From Mageeibacillus sp. (lineage in GTDB: Bacteria > Bacillota > Clostridia > Saccharofermentanales > Saccharofermentanaceae), in the NCBI GenBank assembly GCA_022484595.1, contig JAKVLB010000001.1:310001-374000 (forward strand): a stretch of DNA of 64,000 nucleotides, in the 5' to 3' direction. Position numbers and translations under genes: made by a program. This document shows, in pieces, positions 9,447 through 18,999 of this stretch. Position 1 is the first letter of the stretch. Every line of letters begins with the position of its first letter. The notes under the pieces were generated by a model. The model searched no databases and was not told the DNA's origin. It saw only the letters and a list, made by a program, of their open reading frames with translations.

Positions 9447-10031
9447 TTATTCAGACAGTTTTTCAACCATAGCGCGAAGAGCTTTGCCACGGTGACTGAT
9501 AGCGTGTTTCTGTTCCGGCGGCATCTGCGCTGTTGTCATCTTAAACTCAGGGACATAGAATATCGGATCGTATCCGAATCCGTTCTCCCCTGCAGGAGTC
9601 TCGCAGAGCACACCGTTTACTTCGCCTCTTACCGTAAAAAAGGTGCCGTCCGGTCTGACAACCGCGATGGCACAAACAAAATGCGCGGTTCTTTCATCCT
9701 GCGGAACGCCCTTAAGCATCTCGAAAATCGCCGCGAATTTCTCCTCATAAGTCGAGTCTTCCCCGCAAAACCTTGCGGAAAATATTCCCGGTGCGCCGTT
9801 TAACGCATCTATGCAGAGTCCGGAATCATCCGCCATTACGTATTCTTTTGACAGGCTGTGTACAGCGCGCGCCTTGATAAGCGCATTCTCCTCAAAAGTT
9901 TTTCCGTCCTCGACAATAACCGGATTATAACCGGCATTCTTCATTGATACGGCTTCAAAGCCCGTACCCTGCAATATCTCATCAATCTCTCTTACTTTGT
10001 CTTCATTTCCCGTTGCAATTATAAGTCTCAC
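9447..10031 (-). CDS. rdgB: XTP/dITP diphosphatase (RdgB/HAM1)
   Basis: 194 residues, full length. It starts at a GTG with a GGAGA site about eight bases upstream. Signature elements are IIATGNEDKVREI, VMADDSGLCIDALNGAPGIFSARF and GFGYDPIFYVPE, and the end has HAISHRGKALRAM. The enzyme removes non-canonical purine nucleotides (XTP, dITP, ITP) from the pool by cleaving them to the monophosphate. It follows the RNA methyltransferase gene by 17 bp. Confidence 0.96.
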   Translation of the reverse strand: MRLIIATGNEDKVREIDEILQGTGFEAVSMKNAGYNPVIVEDGKTFEENALIKARAVHSLSKEYVMADDSGLCIDALNGAPGIFSARFCGEDSTYEEKFAAIFEMLKGVPQDERTAHFVCAIAVVRPDGTFFTVRGEVNGVLCETPAGENGFGYDPIFYVPEFKMTTAQMPPEQKHAISHRGKALRAMVEKLSE

Positions 10032-10048
10032 GGCAGTACTCTCCTTTT

Positions 10049-11473
10049 CTACATTATTCTCCAGGCCTTAGGATAAAGATTCTTTATTGTCTGCCCGCTA
10101 ATTTTACCGAATCCCAAAGGATAGTCCTTCACTCCGATTACGACGCTGCCGTTCTTCTTTGCTCTGCAATCTTCCGCCGTTATTGTCTCGCCCTTGAGAT
10201 ATCTTATTACTCTGTCATCGCCATAATCGAGCGCGATATATGAATCTTCCCTGATCATCCGGCGACTGAGCCACAGTGCAAGACTGTTTGACGGCGAGAA
10301 AACAGTCTTGTTGGATACGGCCTTGAAATCTCCTATGTAAAGACCTGTCTTGACCGTCTTCAAGTGCTCGAAAAGCTTCTCGTCAAACTCAATCAGAAAC
10401 AGACCGCTTCCGTGACATGTAAACGGCACGTCCGGCAGACTGCGGATTCCGTCTTCTGAAAGGATATCAGACAGAAGAAACTCACGCGCCAAATCCGCGC
10501 CACGCCTCGCAGAAGCCGGCACCTTGTAAGACGGGACAAATGACAGTTTCGTAATCCGGCGTTCCCCTGATTTTCGCAGATGAACGCAAAAATGCCCGTC
10601 GCCTCCGCTGATATGCGGCCATATTCTCATGGAGCCCGGCAGCAAAGAACCCTCGGCATTATGAGTGACACCTTTGATTTCCGGGTGACAGATTACCTCA
10701 TAACCGGGGTGAGATGCCATAAAAGCCGCTATCTGTCCCTCATCTTCATCCTCGCAGAAAGTGCAGGTAGAGTATACAATCTCTCCGCCGTCCTTAAGAC
10801 AGATGTCCGCGGCATCAAGGATTGACTTCTGAACGGGAGCTATCTGCGCCGGACCGTATTCTTCGTAACTCCTGCATGCCCTTGGATCACGCCGGAACAT
10901 ACCCTCGCCGGAACAGGGCGCGTCAATCAGAATCTTGTCAAAAAATCCGGGCAGTTCCCTCGCGATATTATCCGGATTCTCGTTGAGTATTACCACATTC
11001 GGTATCCCGGAACGTTCAATATTACGGAGCAGCGCCTTTGAACGTTCAAAACTTATCTCATTTGCCACGAGAAGACCGCTTCCGTGCAGATCTTCACCCA
11101 TGCGGCATGCCTTTCCGCCCGGTGCCGCACACATATCAAGTACCGTCTCTCCCGGTTTGACTGCAATAACCTCGGCAGGCAGCATGGCGGACGGTTCCTG
11201 CGGATAATATACACCTGCATGGTAATAGGGATTGCGGTTTGACATATCCGGCGATATATAATAACCGCATGAACACCACGGCACAGGCGACAGCTGTTCA
11301 GACAGGTCTTTGAGAAGAGAAGGTCTTACATCGGGAGCCGTCTTCGAACACGAGAAACGCACACCTCTGCGGCCTTCCAGGTCAAAGCTCTCATAGAAGC
11401 CTTCGCGGGCAATCTCAGGGTGCCTCGCGAAAAGTCCTTCCATCTCGGTTGCAAATTTCTCCGGCAGTTTCAT
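10049..11473 (-). CDS. RsmF/NOL1-NOP2-Sun family RNA cytosine-5 methyltransferase
   Basis: 474 residues. The SAM-binding motif VLDMCAAPGGKACRM is at about 109-124. The two Cys-containing catalytic motifs are present, DAPCSGEGMFRRD and STCTFCEDEDE. The C-terminal ~170 residues match the RsmF-type PUA-like extension that binds RNA. The protein probably makes 5-methylcytosine in 16S rRNA; the exact base cannot be told from sequence. Its ATG overlaps the stop of the M3 peptidase gene by four bases, so the two are translationally coupled. Confidence 0.9.
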   Translation of the reverse strand: MKLPEKFATEMEGLFARHPEIAREGFYESFDLEGRRGVRFSCSKTAPDVRPSLLKDLSEQLSPVPWCSCGYYISPDMSNRNPYYHAGVYYPQEPSAMLPAEVIAVKPGETVLDMCAAPGGKACRMGEDLHGSGLLVANEISFERSKALLRNIERSGIPNVVILNENPDNIARELPGFFDKILIDAPCSGEGMFRRDPRACRSYEEYGPAQIAPVQKSILDAADICLKDGGEIVYSTCTFCEDEDEGQIAAFMASHPGYEVICHPEIKGVTHNAEGSLLPGSMRIWPHISGGDGHFCVHLRKSGERRITKLSFVPSYKVPASARRGADLAREFLLSDILSEDGIRSLPDVPFTCHGSGLFLIEFDEKLFEHLKTVKTGLYIGDFKAVSNKTVFSPSNSLALWLSRRMIREDSYIALDYGDDRVIRYLKGETITAEDCRAKKNGSVVIGVKDYPLGFGKISGQTIKNLYPKAWRIM

Positions 11474-13173
11474 AATTCAAGGAACTTACAGCACTCGTAA
11501 GCTATTTTTTTGATTGTATCCGCATCGAAGGGAGACCTGATTCCTGCCGAAGCAATCAGGTTCAGAAAAGTGTCGTTGCCGCCGGCGATACAGAGCGTGT
11601 TGTATTTGGCGAGCGCAGAAGCCATATCAAGCCTGGATTCGTCCCAGAGCTCGAGCGCGCATATCTGCGACAGGCAGTAGTCTATGTAATAGAAAGGCGT
11701 TGTAAAAATATGGTCTTTCTTCATCCATGCGCCGCCCATGGCGTGAAATGGTTCATCTTCGTAGATTATGAACGGCTGGTACTTCTCTTCAAGTGACTTC
11801 CAGACGCCGTGACGTTCATCAGGCGTCAGCTCCGGATTATCATAGACAACATGCTGAAATTCATCGACCATGCACCCGTACGGCAGGAAAAGCATACCAT
11901 CCGTCATATGAAGCTCACAGTAGCTCGATGCCTTGTCACCGTAGAAAATATTCATATACGGATATGACATATATTCCATAGCTGTTGAGTGAATCTCGCA
12001 CGTCTCAAGCGTAGGCGACAGACATTCAGAGAAGGGTGACGACTCTGCGCTCTGTATCGCCGCGTAAGCGTGCCCGCCCTCATGTACAACAGTGGCAACA
12101 TCATCGAAGGTTCCGTTTCCGTTCATAAAGATAAAAGGTATTCCGTAATCTTCAAGGTACATGCAGTACCCGCCGGTAGCTTTGTTCTGACGTGACAGCA
12201 GGTCCGTATAGCCGTTGCCTGACAGCACATCAAAGAAACTCGGGGCTTTTCCGAACATCCTGCGGAAATACTCACCGGCCGCCTCTTCGTAGGTTTCCTT
12301 ACTGACGGTAGGAGTCGGGTTGCCGTTTCTGAAAAGACACGGCAGATCATAGAACATCAGCTCGTCAACGCCGAGACGTTCTTTCTGAAGTTTTCTTATC
12401 TGAGATGTAATCGGAACTATATATTTCAGTACATAGCCTCTGAAACGCTCCACATCCTGTCTCGAGTAATCAAACCTCTCCATGCGCTTGTAACCGAGCT
12501 CGGTAAAGCTCTCAAAGCCGAGCTTCCTTGCCGCGCGGGTTCTGACTTTTACCATATCGTCATATATTCTGTCAAAGGTTTCCTTACGGCTCATATAATA
12601 ATCATCCAGAGCTTTATGTGCCGTTTTTCTTACATTCCGGTCAGTAGACTGCAGATATGGCGCAAGAAGGCTTAAGTTAAGCTTCCTGCCGTCAAATTCT
12701 ATCTCTGCTTCGGACTGAAGCTGTGAGTACTCACTCTCAAGTGCTGATTCCTCCGCAAGCTCATCGAGAATTTCTTTTGAGATTGTCTCTTTCTGGTTGG
12801 CCGCTTTGCGAAAAATCATTTCCCCGTATTTTGCCTTGAATTCATCTGCACACGGACAGTCCAGCAAAGTAGACAGCACTGCCGACGCGAGTTCTGAAAT
12901 CTTCGCCATGTTCTCATCGTAGAAATCGTTCTCCTGCGAGAAAAATTCATCCGAAGTGTCAAGGTCGTGCATAACCGTACAAAGAGCGTACGCGGTATCA
13001 AAGCTGCTCTGCGCGTCTTCAAACTCTGTCATGGCGTCCATAGCCTGTTCAACTGTCTTCGCCGTCATGAGCCTGAATCTGACGTCCCTTACAAGCTCGC
13101 TGAATGCACCAATGTCCGGCCTTTTATACTTAATGTCTTTGAAATCCGGAATGTTAATTTCTTCTTGACCCAT
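11470..13173 (-). CDS. M3 family oligoendopeptidase
   Basis: 567 residues. The zinc-binding HExxH motif is present as VVHEGGHAYAA at about residue 366, followed by the downstream glutamate helix (SPTLETCEIHSTAMEY). There is no signal peptide, so it acts in the cytosol on short peptides. The length and motif fit the PepF/M3 oligoendopeptidase group. It lies between argS (15 bp) and the RNA methyltransferase (4-bp overlap), making one minus-strand transcription unit. Confidence 0.92.
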   Translation of the reverse strand: MGQEEINIPDFKDIKYKRPDIGAFSELVRDVRFRLMTAKTVEQAMDAMTEFEDAQSSFDTAYALCTVMHDLDTSDEFFSQENDFYDENMAKISELASAVLSTLLDCPCADEFKAKYGEMIFRKAANQKETISKEILDELAEESALESEYSQLQSEAEIEFDGRKLNLSLLAPYLQSTDRNVRKTAHKALDDYYMSRKETFDRIYDDMVKVRTRAARKLGFESFTELGYKRMERFDYSRQDVERFRGYVLKYIVPITSQIRKLQKERLGVDELMFYDLPCLFRNGNPTPTVSKETYEEAAGEYFRRMFGKAPSFFDVLSGNGYTDLLSRQNKATGGYCMYLEDYGIPFIFMNGNGTFDDVATVVHEGGHAYAAIQSAESSPFSECLSPTLETCEIHSTAMEYMSYPYMNIFYGDKASSYCELHMTDGMLFLPYGCMVDEFQHVVYDNPELTPDERHGVWKSLEEKYQPFIIYEDEPFHAMGGAWMKKDHIFTTPFYYIDYCLSQICALELWDESRLDMASALAKYNTLCIAGGNDTFLNLIASAGIRSPFDADTIKKIAYECCKFLEL

Positions 13174-13188
13174 ACTCTGCAGGACTCC

Positions 13189-14916
13189 TTACATCTTTTC
13201 GACCACATTTATTCCGAGCAGCTCAAGTCCGCTCCTGAGAACTTCGCAGACACAGCTGCAGAGCGCAAGACGCGCCTTCTTCTGTTCCGTACTGTCTGCG
13301 CTCAATATGCTGGAATTGTTATAAAATCTGTTGTAGCTTCTGGCGATAACAGCTATCTGGCGCGACACCATAAACGGCTCGTAACTTGCCGCCGCTTTCC
13401 TGATTGAATCCTTGTAATCCGCGAGATTCCTGATTACCGCATATTCGTCGTCCCCTGTGAGAAGTCCCAGCCCGCTTCCGCTCGCAATGTCAAGACCCAA
13501 TGAATCGGCTTTCCTCAGGATCGATCTTGTTCTCGCGTAAGTATAAATCAGGTAAGGCGCCGTATCACCCTCGAAATCGAGCATCTCATCCCAGTCAAAG
13601 AGAATATCCTTCTCTCTTCCTGACTTGAGATATGTGTACTTAACCGCTCCGATACCGATCTTCTCTGCAATCTCCGCTATCTCATCGGCACTCATGTCGT
13701 CTCCTCTCGCGGCGGCATTCGTCTTTATAATCTCTGCGGTCTTCTCAACCGTCTTGTTTAACAGATCGTCAAGAAGCACTATGTTCCCCTTGCGTGTTGA
13801 GAAAGCGGTGTTGTTCTTGAACTTGACCAGTCCGAACCCGACATGAACACAGTCGTCCGCACATTTGTATCCTGCCTTCCTGAGCACGGCGAAAACCTGC
13901 TTAAAGTGCAGCTGCTGCGGCAATCCTACCACGTAGATATTCTTGTCAAAATGATAGTTCTCATATCTGTACAGCACCGCCGCCAGATCTCTTGAAGCAT
14001 AAATCGTCGTTCCGTCGCTCTTGAGAATGATACATGGCGGCAGCCCTTCATCGTCAAGCTTTACAACCTGTGCGCCCTCGCTCTCCTCAAGCAGTCCCTT
14101 CTCCCTGAGCATATCTACGACCGCCGGAATCCGGCTGCTGTAGAACGACTCTCCGTTATAGTTGTCGAACTTCACGCCCATCCTGTTGTATGTCTTCTCG
14201 AAAACTTCAAGACTCAGCTTCCTGAATCTCTCCCAAAGCGCCACCTCATCACTGCAGCCCTCTTCAAGTTTTCTGAAATTCTCCCTTGCGGCATCTTCAA
14301 GCGAAGGATCTTTCTCGGCTTCTTCATGAAACCTGACGTATATTCTGAGAAGCTCGTCAATAGGAGCTTTACCGAGCGCCTCCTCATCCCCCCACAGCCT
14401 GTAGGCGGTTATCAGCTTTCCGAACTGCGTTCCGTAATCCCCGAGATGATTGAATCTCACCACGTTATATCCGAGTTTGCCGTATATGGCGGAAATTGAG
14501 TTTCCTAATATAGTCGTGAAGGCGTGACCCACATGAAAAGGCTTTGCGATATTCGGAGACGAAAACTCAACTATGACATTCCGGCCTTCGCCGATGTTCT
14601 CTTCACCGTAGCGTGAACCCTTCAGAATAATCTCCGTAAGCACTTCTTCTGCCAGCACCTTGCGGTCTATGAAAAAATTGACATAGGGGCCTGCATTCTT
14701 TGCCGTAACGGCACCGTCTGTCAGTTCATGATTGTCGCAGAGTTCCTGCGCGATTGCAGCCGGAGCCTTGTGCATCGTCTTTGCAAGCACAAAGCACGGG
14801 AAAGCGTAATCTCCGAGACTCATCTGAGGCGGAATCTCAATAAGGTCACTGACCTTTGCCTGCTCAAGTCCTGTGATCTTCGCGATATTCGAAGCAATTC
14901 TCTCTTTATAATCCAT
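13189..14916 (-). CDS. argS: Arginyl-tRNA synthetase
   Basis: 575 residues. It has the ArgS N-terminal additional domain (1-110), the class I HIGH-like motif as PFHVGHAF, and the KMSK counterpart STRKGNIV. The anticodon-binding helical C-terminus ends LGINVVEKM, close to the usual family ending. It charges tRNA-Arg; two tRNA-Arg genes (TCT and ACG anticodons) are in this window. It heads the operon with the M3 peptidase and the RNA methyltransferase, and is divergent from the MraY-like gene. Confidence 0.97.
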   Translation of the reverse strand: MDYKERIASNIAKITGLEQAKVSDLIEIPPQMSLGDYAFPCFVLAKTMHKAPAAIAQELCDNHELTDGAVTAKNAGPYVNFFIDRKVLAEEVLTEIILKGSRYGEENIGEGRNVIVEFSSPNIAKPFHVGHAFTTILGNSISAIYGKLGYNVVRFNHLGDYGTQFGKLITAYRLWGDEEALGKAPIDELLRIYVRFHEEAEKDPSLEDAARENFRKLEEGCSDEVALWERFRKLSLEVFEKTYNRMGVKFDNYNGESFYSSRIPAVVDMLREKGLLEESEGAQVVKLDDEGLPPCIILKSDGTTIYASRDLAAVLYRYENYHFDKNIYVVGLPQQLHFKQVFAVLRKAGYKCADDCVHVGFGLVKFKNNTAFSTRKGNIVLLDDLLNKTVEKTAEIIKTNAAARGDDMSADEIAEIAEKIGIGAVKYTYLKSGREKDILFDWDEMLDFEGDTAPYLIYTYARTRSILRKADSLGLDIASGSGLGLLTGDDEYAVIRNLADYKDSIRKAAASYEPFMVSRQIAVIARSYNRFYNNSSILSADSTEQKKARLALCSCVCEVLRSGLELLGINVVEKM

Positions 14917-15034
14917 AATCCAGCCTCCGGGAAGTCTAATATTCAGGCTAATATATTAACATAAACCACTGAAATATTCCGCTTTGTACACCGTTGGAGT
15001 ATAATGCCGGTATATTTTTAGATTGAGGTTTCAT

Positions 15035-16048
15035 ATGAATTACTGGTTGATTCTTGCGATTAGCGCCGTTGCCGCATTCGCTCTGACTTATCTGTTTATG
15101 CTCAAAAGACCCGCAGAAAAGATTCTTCTCGGTCACGACCGCGGACGCAAATTCGCTCAGGGAGCGGAAGTAAACATCGGCAAGCCGACCGGGGTAGGCG
15201 TATATTTCACAATATCATTTGTTCTGGTTTCAATGGCGGCGCTCGGCATCGCGATGCGCACTGCGTCTGAATCGGTTATTTTCGAGCCGGGCGTAATATT
15301 CGGCTTAGGTCTTACATTCATCGCTATGATTACAGGGCTGCTTGACGACCGTTCAGCCAAACCCTGGAACGAATATATCAAGGGCGGTCTCGATTTTCTC
15401 GTGTCGCTTCTCGGCGCGCTGAACTGCCTCGTTTTTTTCAATTCTCCTTTTGCAATAGTGACTCTCGGAATTAACGGGAAACCTGTGGTCTTGAACAGCG
15501 TCGTGTTCTTCATACTTGCAGCGGTTCTTTTCGTAGTCTCGATCAACGCGACAAACGCCACAGACGGAATCGACGGATTATCCGGAACACTCGCCGTTCT
15601 CACGGTGATTACCCTGGCGGCAATAGCGTACATCAACGCGAATCTCACACTGTCGGGTTTTCTGATCGGTGTCATATTCATCTGCGTTATTATCGCGTAT
15701 CTGATATTTAACTTTTTCCCGAGCAGTATGCTCATGGGCGACGCCGGATCGCGCGCCTGCGGTTTCTTTATAGCCTTCTATGCGATTTACCTGAGAATCC
15801 CGTTCGCATACCTGATTGTAGGACTTCCGTTCCTTATTGACGGCGGAATCTCAATTCTCAAGATTACCGTCGGCAGACTTACCCGCAAGAAAGTCATTCT
15901 TTTCAAGAACATAAGAACCCCGCTTCACGAAGAGCTTAAGAAGAACCGCGGATTCTCCGTTCCAAAGGTATGGAGAACCCTCGTCATTTCCGCGCTCGCA
16001 ATCGATATCATATACATTGCCGTGACAGTTGCCGTTCACTTCATGTGA
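15035..16048 (+). CDS. MraY-like phospho-sugar transferase, membrane bound
   Basis: 337 residues from the ATG at 15035, which has a TTGAGG site seven bases upstream; a TTG at 15023 is less likely. About ten membrane segments are visible. The family Asp motifs are LLDDRSAKP and NATNATDGIDGLSG, and the loop LMGDAGSRACG is kept. The C-terminal MraY motif (normally SPxHHHFE) reads TPLHEELKKNRG. Proteins of this family load a phospho-sugar onto undecaprenyl phosphate at the membrane. It stands alone, not in a cell-division cluster, so it may be a second MraY or a teichoic/polysaccharide initiator. A TATAAT at 15000-15005 is a possible -10 box. Confidence 0.8.
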   Translation: MNYWLILAISAVAAFALTYLFMLKRPAEKILLGHDRGRKFAQGAEVNIGKPTGVGVYFTISFVLVSMAALGIAMRTASESVIFEPGVIFGLGLTFIAMITGLLDDRSAKPWNEYIKGGLDFLVSLLGALNCLVFFNSPFAIVTLGINGKPVVLNSVVFFILAAVLFVVSINATNATDGIDGLSGTLAVLTVITLAAIAYINANLTLSGFLIGVIFICVIIAYLIFNFFPSSMLMGDAGSRACGFFIAFYAIYLRIPFAYLIVGLPFLIDGGISILKITVGRLTRKKVILFKNIRTPLHEELKKNRGFSVPKVWRTLVISALAIDIIYIAVTVAVHFM

Positions 16049-16136
16049 TAACAAATCATTTACAAACTGTCGCACATTTCCCGTACGGTTTTGGTTATAA
16101 TTCAGATGGACAGTCCGTCAGCAAAGGAGTTCATCT

Positions 16137-17120
16137 ATGATACACAATCAGTGGTATGCCGTCCTGCCGTCAAAAGCAGTCAGGAAGAACACAATTACAG
16201 GCGTCAGAAGACTCGGACTTGATCTCGCAATTTTCAGGGACAACAGCGGAAAACTCGGATGCGTCACAGACAGATGCACTCACCGCGGCGCCGCATTAAG
16301 CAAAGGCAGGATAAAAAACGATTGCATCGAATGTCCTTTTCACGGACTGAGATTCAGCGTAAACGGCGTATGCCGGCTGATACCTGCCAACGGCCGGTCA
16401 TCGGCTGAGTCTTTGACACGCTATAACGTTACAAGTTATCCGATATCTGAAGCTCACGGAATAATCTATATGAAGTATATTGATCCTGACAGCAGATCCG
16501 ATGCGGATGAGACGGAACCGGCACTGCCTTTTTTCGAAGGCGATATAGACGATAAAATGGTATACAGTGAGTTCTCTGACCTCTGGAATTCCCACTATTC
16601 AAGGTGCATTGAGAACCAGCTTGACGTAGTGCATCTCCCGTTTGTACACAGGACCACCATCGGCCGGGGCAACAGGACGCTTGTAAACGGACCTAAGACC
16701 GAACTTGTCGACGGAGGAATCATCACATCGGCGAACAACGATGTAGACGTCGGGCAAAAGCCTGTCAGAGCCGCGGACTGCGTGATCAAGAGCACTTATC
16801 TCAAGTTTATGTATCCTAACATATGGATGAACCACATAAGCGACAAAATCAAGGTTGTGATTTATTTCGCACCGGTGGACGACGAGAACACAATACTCTA
16901 CATCCGTTTCTACGACAATATTACAGGAGTCAGATTCATCGACCGCTTTATTGCCGCACTAGGGAAACCCGCCAACTTTATCATTGAACGCCAGGACAAA
17001 AGAGTAGTCATAACACAGAAACCAAAAGCATCTTCGTTTGTATCAAACGAGAAACTTGTCGCAGGAGACGCACCGATTATTCAATATCGCAAAATCCGCG
17101 ACAGTCTCAAGAACAGTTAA
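16137..17120 (+). CDS. Rieske [2Fe-2S] mononuclear iron oxygenase family protein
   Basis: 327 residues, no signal peptide. The Rieske cluster ligands are C47-x-H49 (CTHRG) and C66-x2-H69 (CPFHG). The second half has the non-haem iron motif N-x-x-D-x-x-H-x4-H in ENQLDVVHLPFVH, at about 162-174. Related enzymes (phenylpropionate/vanillate oxygenase alpha subunits) use O2 to hydroxylate or demethylate aromatic or sterol-like substrates. No ferredoxin or reductase gene is adjacent. AAAGGAG at 16123-16129 sets the ATG at 16137, with TATAAT at 16096-16101 upstream. The substrate is unknown. Ten bases separate it from the membrane protein that follows. Confidence 0.85.
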   Translation: MIHNQWYAVLPSKAVRKNTITGVRRLGLDLAIFRDNSGKLGCVTDRCTHRGAALSKGRIKNDCIECPFHGLRFSVNGVCRLIPANGRSSAESLTRYNVTSYPISEAHGIIYMKYIDPDSRSDADETEPALPFFEGDIDDKMVYSEFSDLWNSHYSRCIENQLDVVHLPFVHRTTIGRGNRTLVNGPKTELVDGGIITSANNDVDVGQKPVRAADCVIKSTYLKFMYPNIWMNHISDKIKVVIYFAPVDDENTILYIRFYDNITGVRFIDRFIAALGKPANFIIERQDKRVVITQKPKASSFVSNEKLVAGDAPIIQYRKIRDSLKNS

Positions 17121-17129
17121 AGGAAAGAT

Positions 17130-17822
17130 ATGTCAGTAATCAGTATTTTCAAAATCAAAGACCATCCGGTAAAGCGCATTCTTATGTCTGTATTCGGAGT
17201 GCTCGTGTGCGGCATAGCCGTGGGACTCTTCAGATGCGCGACTTTCGGTGTGGATCCGTTCCAGTCGTTTATGTCAGGCCTTGAGAGCCTTGTTCCGATA
17301 AGCTTCGGAACTCTCTATGTAATAGTAAATGCACTTCTGCTCATATTCAGCCTTGTATGCGACAGGCATTACATAGGAATCGCAACTTTTGTAAACCTGT
17401 TTCTCCTCGGCTATGTTGTACAGTTCTCGTATTACGTGTTGCAGCACGCTTTCCCACAGCCGTCTCTTGCCGTCAGGATTGTTTTCTTCATTATCGGCGT
17501 GGTCATCCTGTGCCTTGCCTCGGCGTTCTACATCACAGCTGATCTCGGCGTATCCACTTACGATGCGATTGCGCTGATAATCACGCAGACCTGGCAGAAA
17601 GGGCAATTCAGATTTGTAAGAATTATTACTGACGTAATCTGTGTTGCTTCCGGTGTAGTCCTCTTCCTTCTGTCAGGCGACAGACTGTCCGGTCTGTATT
17701 CGATAGTGGGAGCAGGTACAATCGTGCTTGCACTATTTATGGGACCTCTGGTCGATTTGTTTTCGCGAAAAATAGCGAAGCCTTTCCTCTTCGGAGTTAC
17801 TGCTGATTCTCGGGATTTGTGA
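17130..17822 (+). CDS. YczE/YitT-type integral membrane protein
   Basis: 230 residues with about five to six membrane segments and little else. The start region KRILMSVFGVLVCGIAVGLF and the GVDPFQSFMSGL motif match the YczE family. The biochemical role of the family is not settled. An AAAGGAAAG site precedes the ATG, and the gene is probably co-transcribed with the Rieske protein ten bases upstream, so transport linked to that enzyme's substrate is possible but unproved. Its 3' end overlaps the M28 peptidase gene on the other strand by 26 bp. Confidence 0.8.
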   Translation: MSVISIFKIKDHPVKRILMSVFGVLVCGIAVGLFRCATFGVDPFQSFMSGLESLVPISFGTLYVIVNALLLIFSLVCDRHYIGIATFVNLFLLGYVVQFSYYVLQHAFPQPSLAVRIVFFIIGVVILCLASAFYITADLGVSTYDAIALIITQTWQKGQFRFVRIITDVICVASGVVLFLLSGDRLSGLYSIVGAGTIVLALFMGPLVDLFSRKIAKPFLFGVTADSRDL

Positions 17823-18951
17823 GCAATACCTGAAGCAGCGGACTGAAAACGTGGAAGTGTGCGGACGCTCTGCCCGGAAAGTACCTGTTTAAGTTATCAA
17901 GCGTATCATAACGAGTGTTCATGAACATTCCGCCGTCGCCAAGCGTCACATCCGAGCTCTCATAATACCCCGTATATGATAAGGATTCATCGGTACCTGC
18001 CGCAAACCAGTTTGATGCCTCAAAATAGACATATGGTATTCCGGCTTCATCAAAAGCCGTGTGATCACTCCACGGTCCCGTTGAAGGTGAATTGATTCCG
18101 GGATTTAACGGAGCCGGGTTCTCGGCTGTCCACGGATTTGTATAAAGAGTATTGTCGGCAATCTCAGGTCCTTTGCCGTTTGCCGCAAAATACCCGTCAA
18201 GGTCTTCTGTCTTATATACATTTATCCCGAGTGTCTTCGCTTTTTCCACTGCCATGTCATACGCACCTAGATTAATGATAGCATCACCATCGGCAGAACC
18301 GCCGTATATGTTGCAGTAGTCTCCGAAAGCTACAGCGTCAATGTTAATCATATAGGCAGTACGCGCAATATCCTGACTGCTCATATTCTCAACATAGTTT
18401 TCGGAGCCGAACAGCCCTATCTCTTCAGCGTCAAAAAAGACAATTTTAAGATCTCTCTCAGGAACGATGTCTGCCATCGACACGGCATTTCCGAGAAGCA
18501 GTGCAATTCCCGATCCGTTGTCTCCGCAGCCGTCACCGTCATAATGACTGCCTGCTATAATCTGTGTGTCGCCTTTGCTTCCTTCTATCGACAGGACAAT
18601 ATTTGTACCGCTGTATGATTCTCCCGAATAATCATCAGTACAGTCAAAGTTCTGAAGCTCTATCTGACTGTCTGAATAACCTGCCGACTTCAGCTCTCCT
18701 ACTATCCAGTCTATCGTTTGCTGATGGCGGTTGTCTTCAGAAGGAGTCTGTCCGTCAGGAGTAATATCTCTGTTCTTGAGATTCTCACCGATATAATTGA
18801 GATATTTCATACAGCAATCCGTGCAATCGTAACTGCCGTCAGTCTGATTCAAATTATCTGTTCCTCCCGTCTGCTTCATTATGCTGCAGCCTCCGAGAAC
18901 AGTCACAAGCATCACACATGCTGCAAACACCGATAGTGATCTAATCTTCAT
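17797..18951 (-). CDS. Secreted lipoprotein, M28 family zinc metallopeptidase
   Basis: 384 residues from the ATG at 18951. This start gives a clean lipoprotein signal (MKIRS..., lipobox LGGC) with GGAG nine bases upstream; earlier ATGs at 18993, 18978 and 18966 only add a polar leader. Metal ligands are visible in GSHYDGDGCGDNGSG (H and D) and DAEEIGLFGSENY (catalytic EE), plus a downstream DHTAFDEAGIPYVY segment. M28 enzymes are amino- or carboxypeptidases, or occasionally glutaminyl cyclase-like. It is anchored outside the cell and probably trims peptides. Confidence 0.9.
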   Translation of the reverse strand: MKIRSLSVFAACVMLVTVLGGCSIMKQTGGTDNLNQTDGSYDCTDCCMKYLNYIGENLKNRDITPDGQTPSEDNRHQQTIDWIVGELKSAGYSDSQIELQNFDCTDDYSGESYSGTNIVLSIEGSKGDTQIIAGSHYDGDGCGDNGSGIALLLGNAVSMADIVPERDLKIVFFDAEEIGLFGSENYVENMSSQDIARTAYMINIDAVAFGDYCNIYGGSADGDAIINLGAYDMAVEKAKTLGINVYKTEDLDGYFAANGKGPEIADNTLYTNPWTAENPAPLNPGINSPSTGPWSDHTAFDEAGIPYVYFEASNWFAAGTDESLSYTGYYESSDVTLGDGGMFMNTRYDTLDNLNRYFPGRASAHFHVFSPLLQVLLTNPENQQ

Positions 18952-18999
18952 ACGCAAATTCTCCATCTCCACCGGCATCCCGAACCGGCACATACTGAC

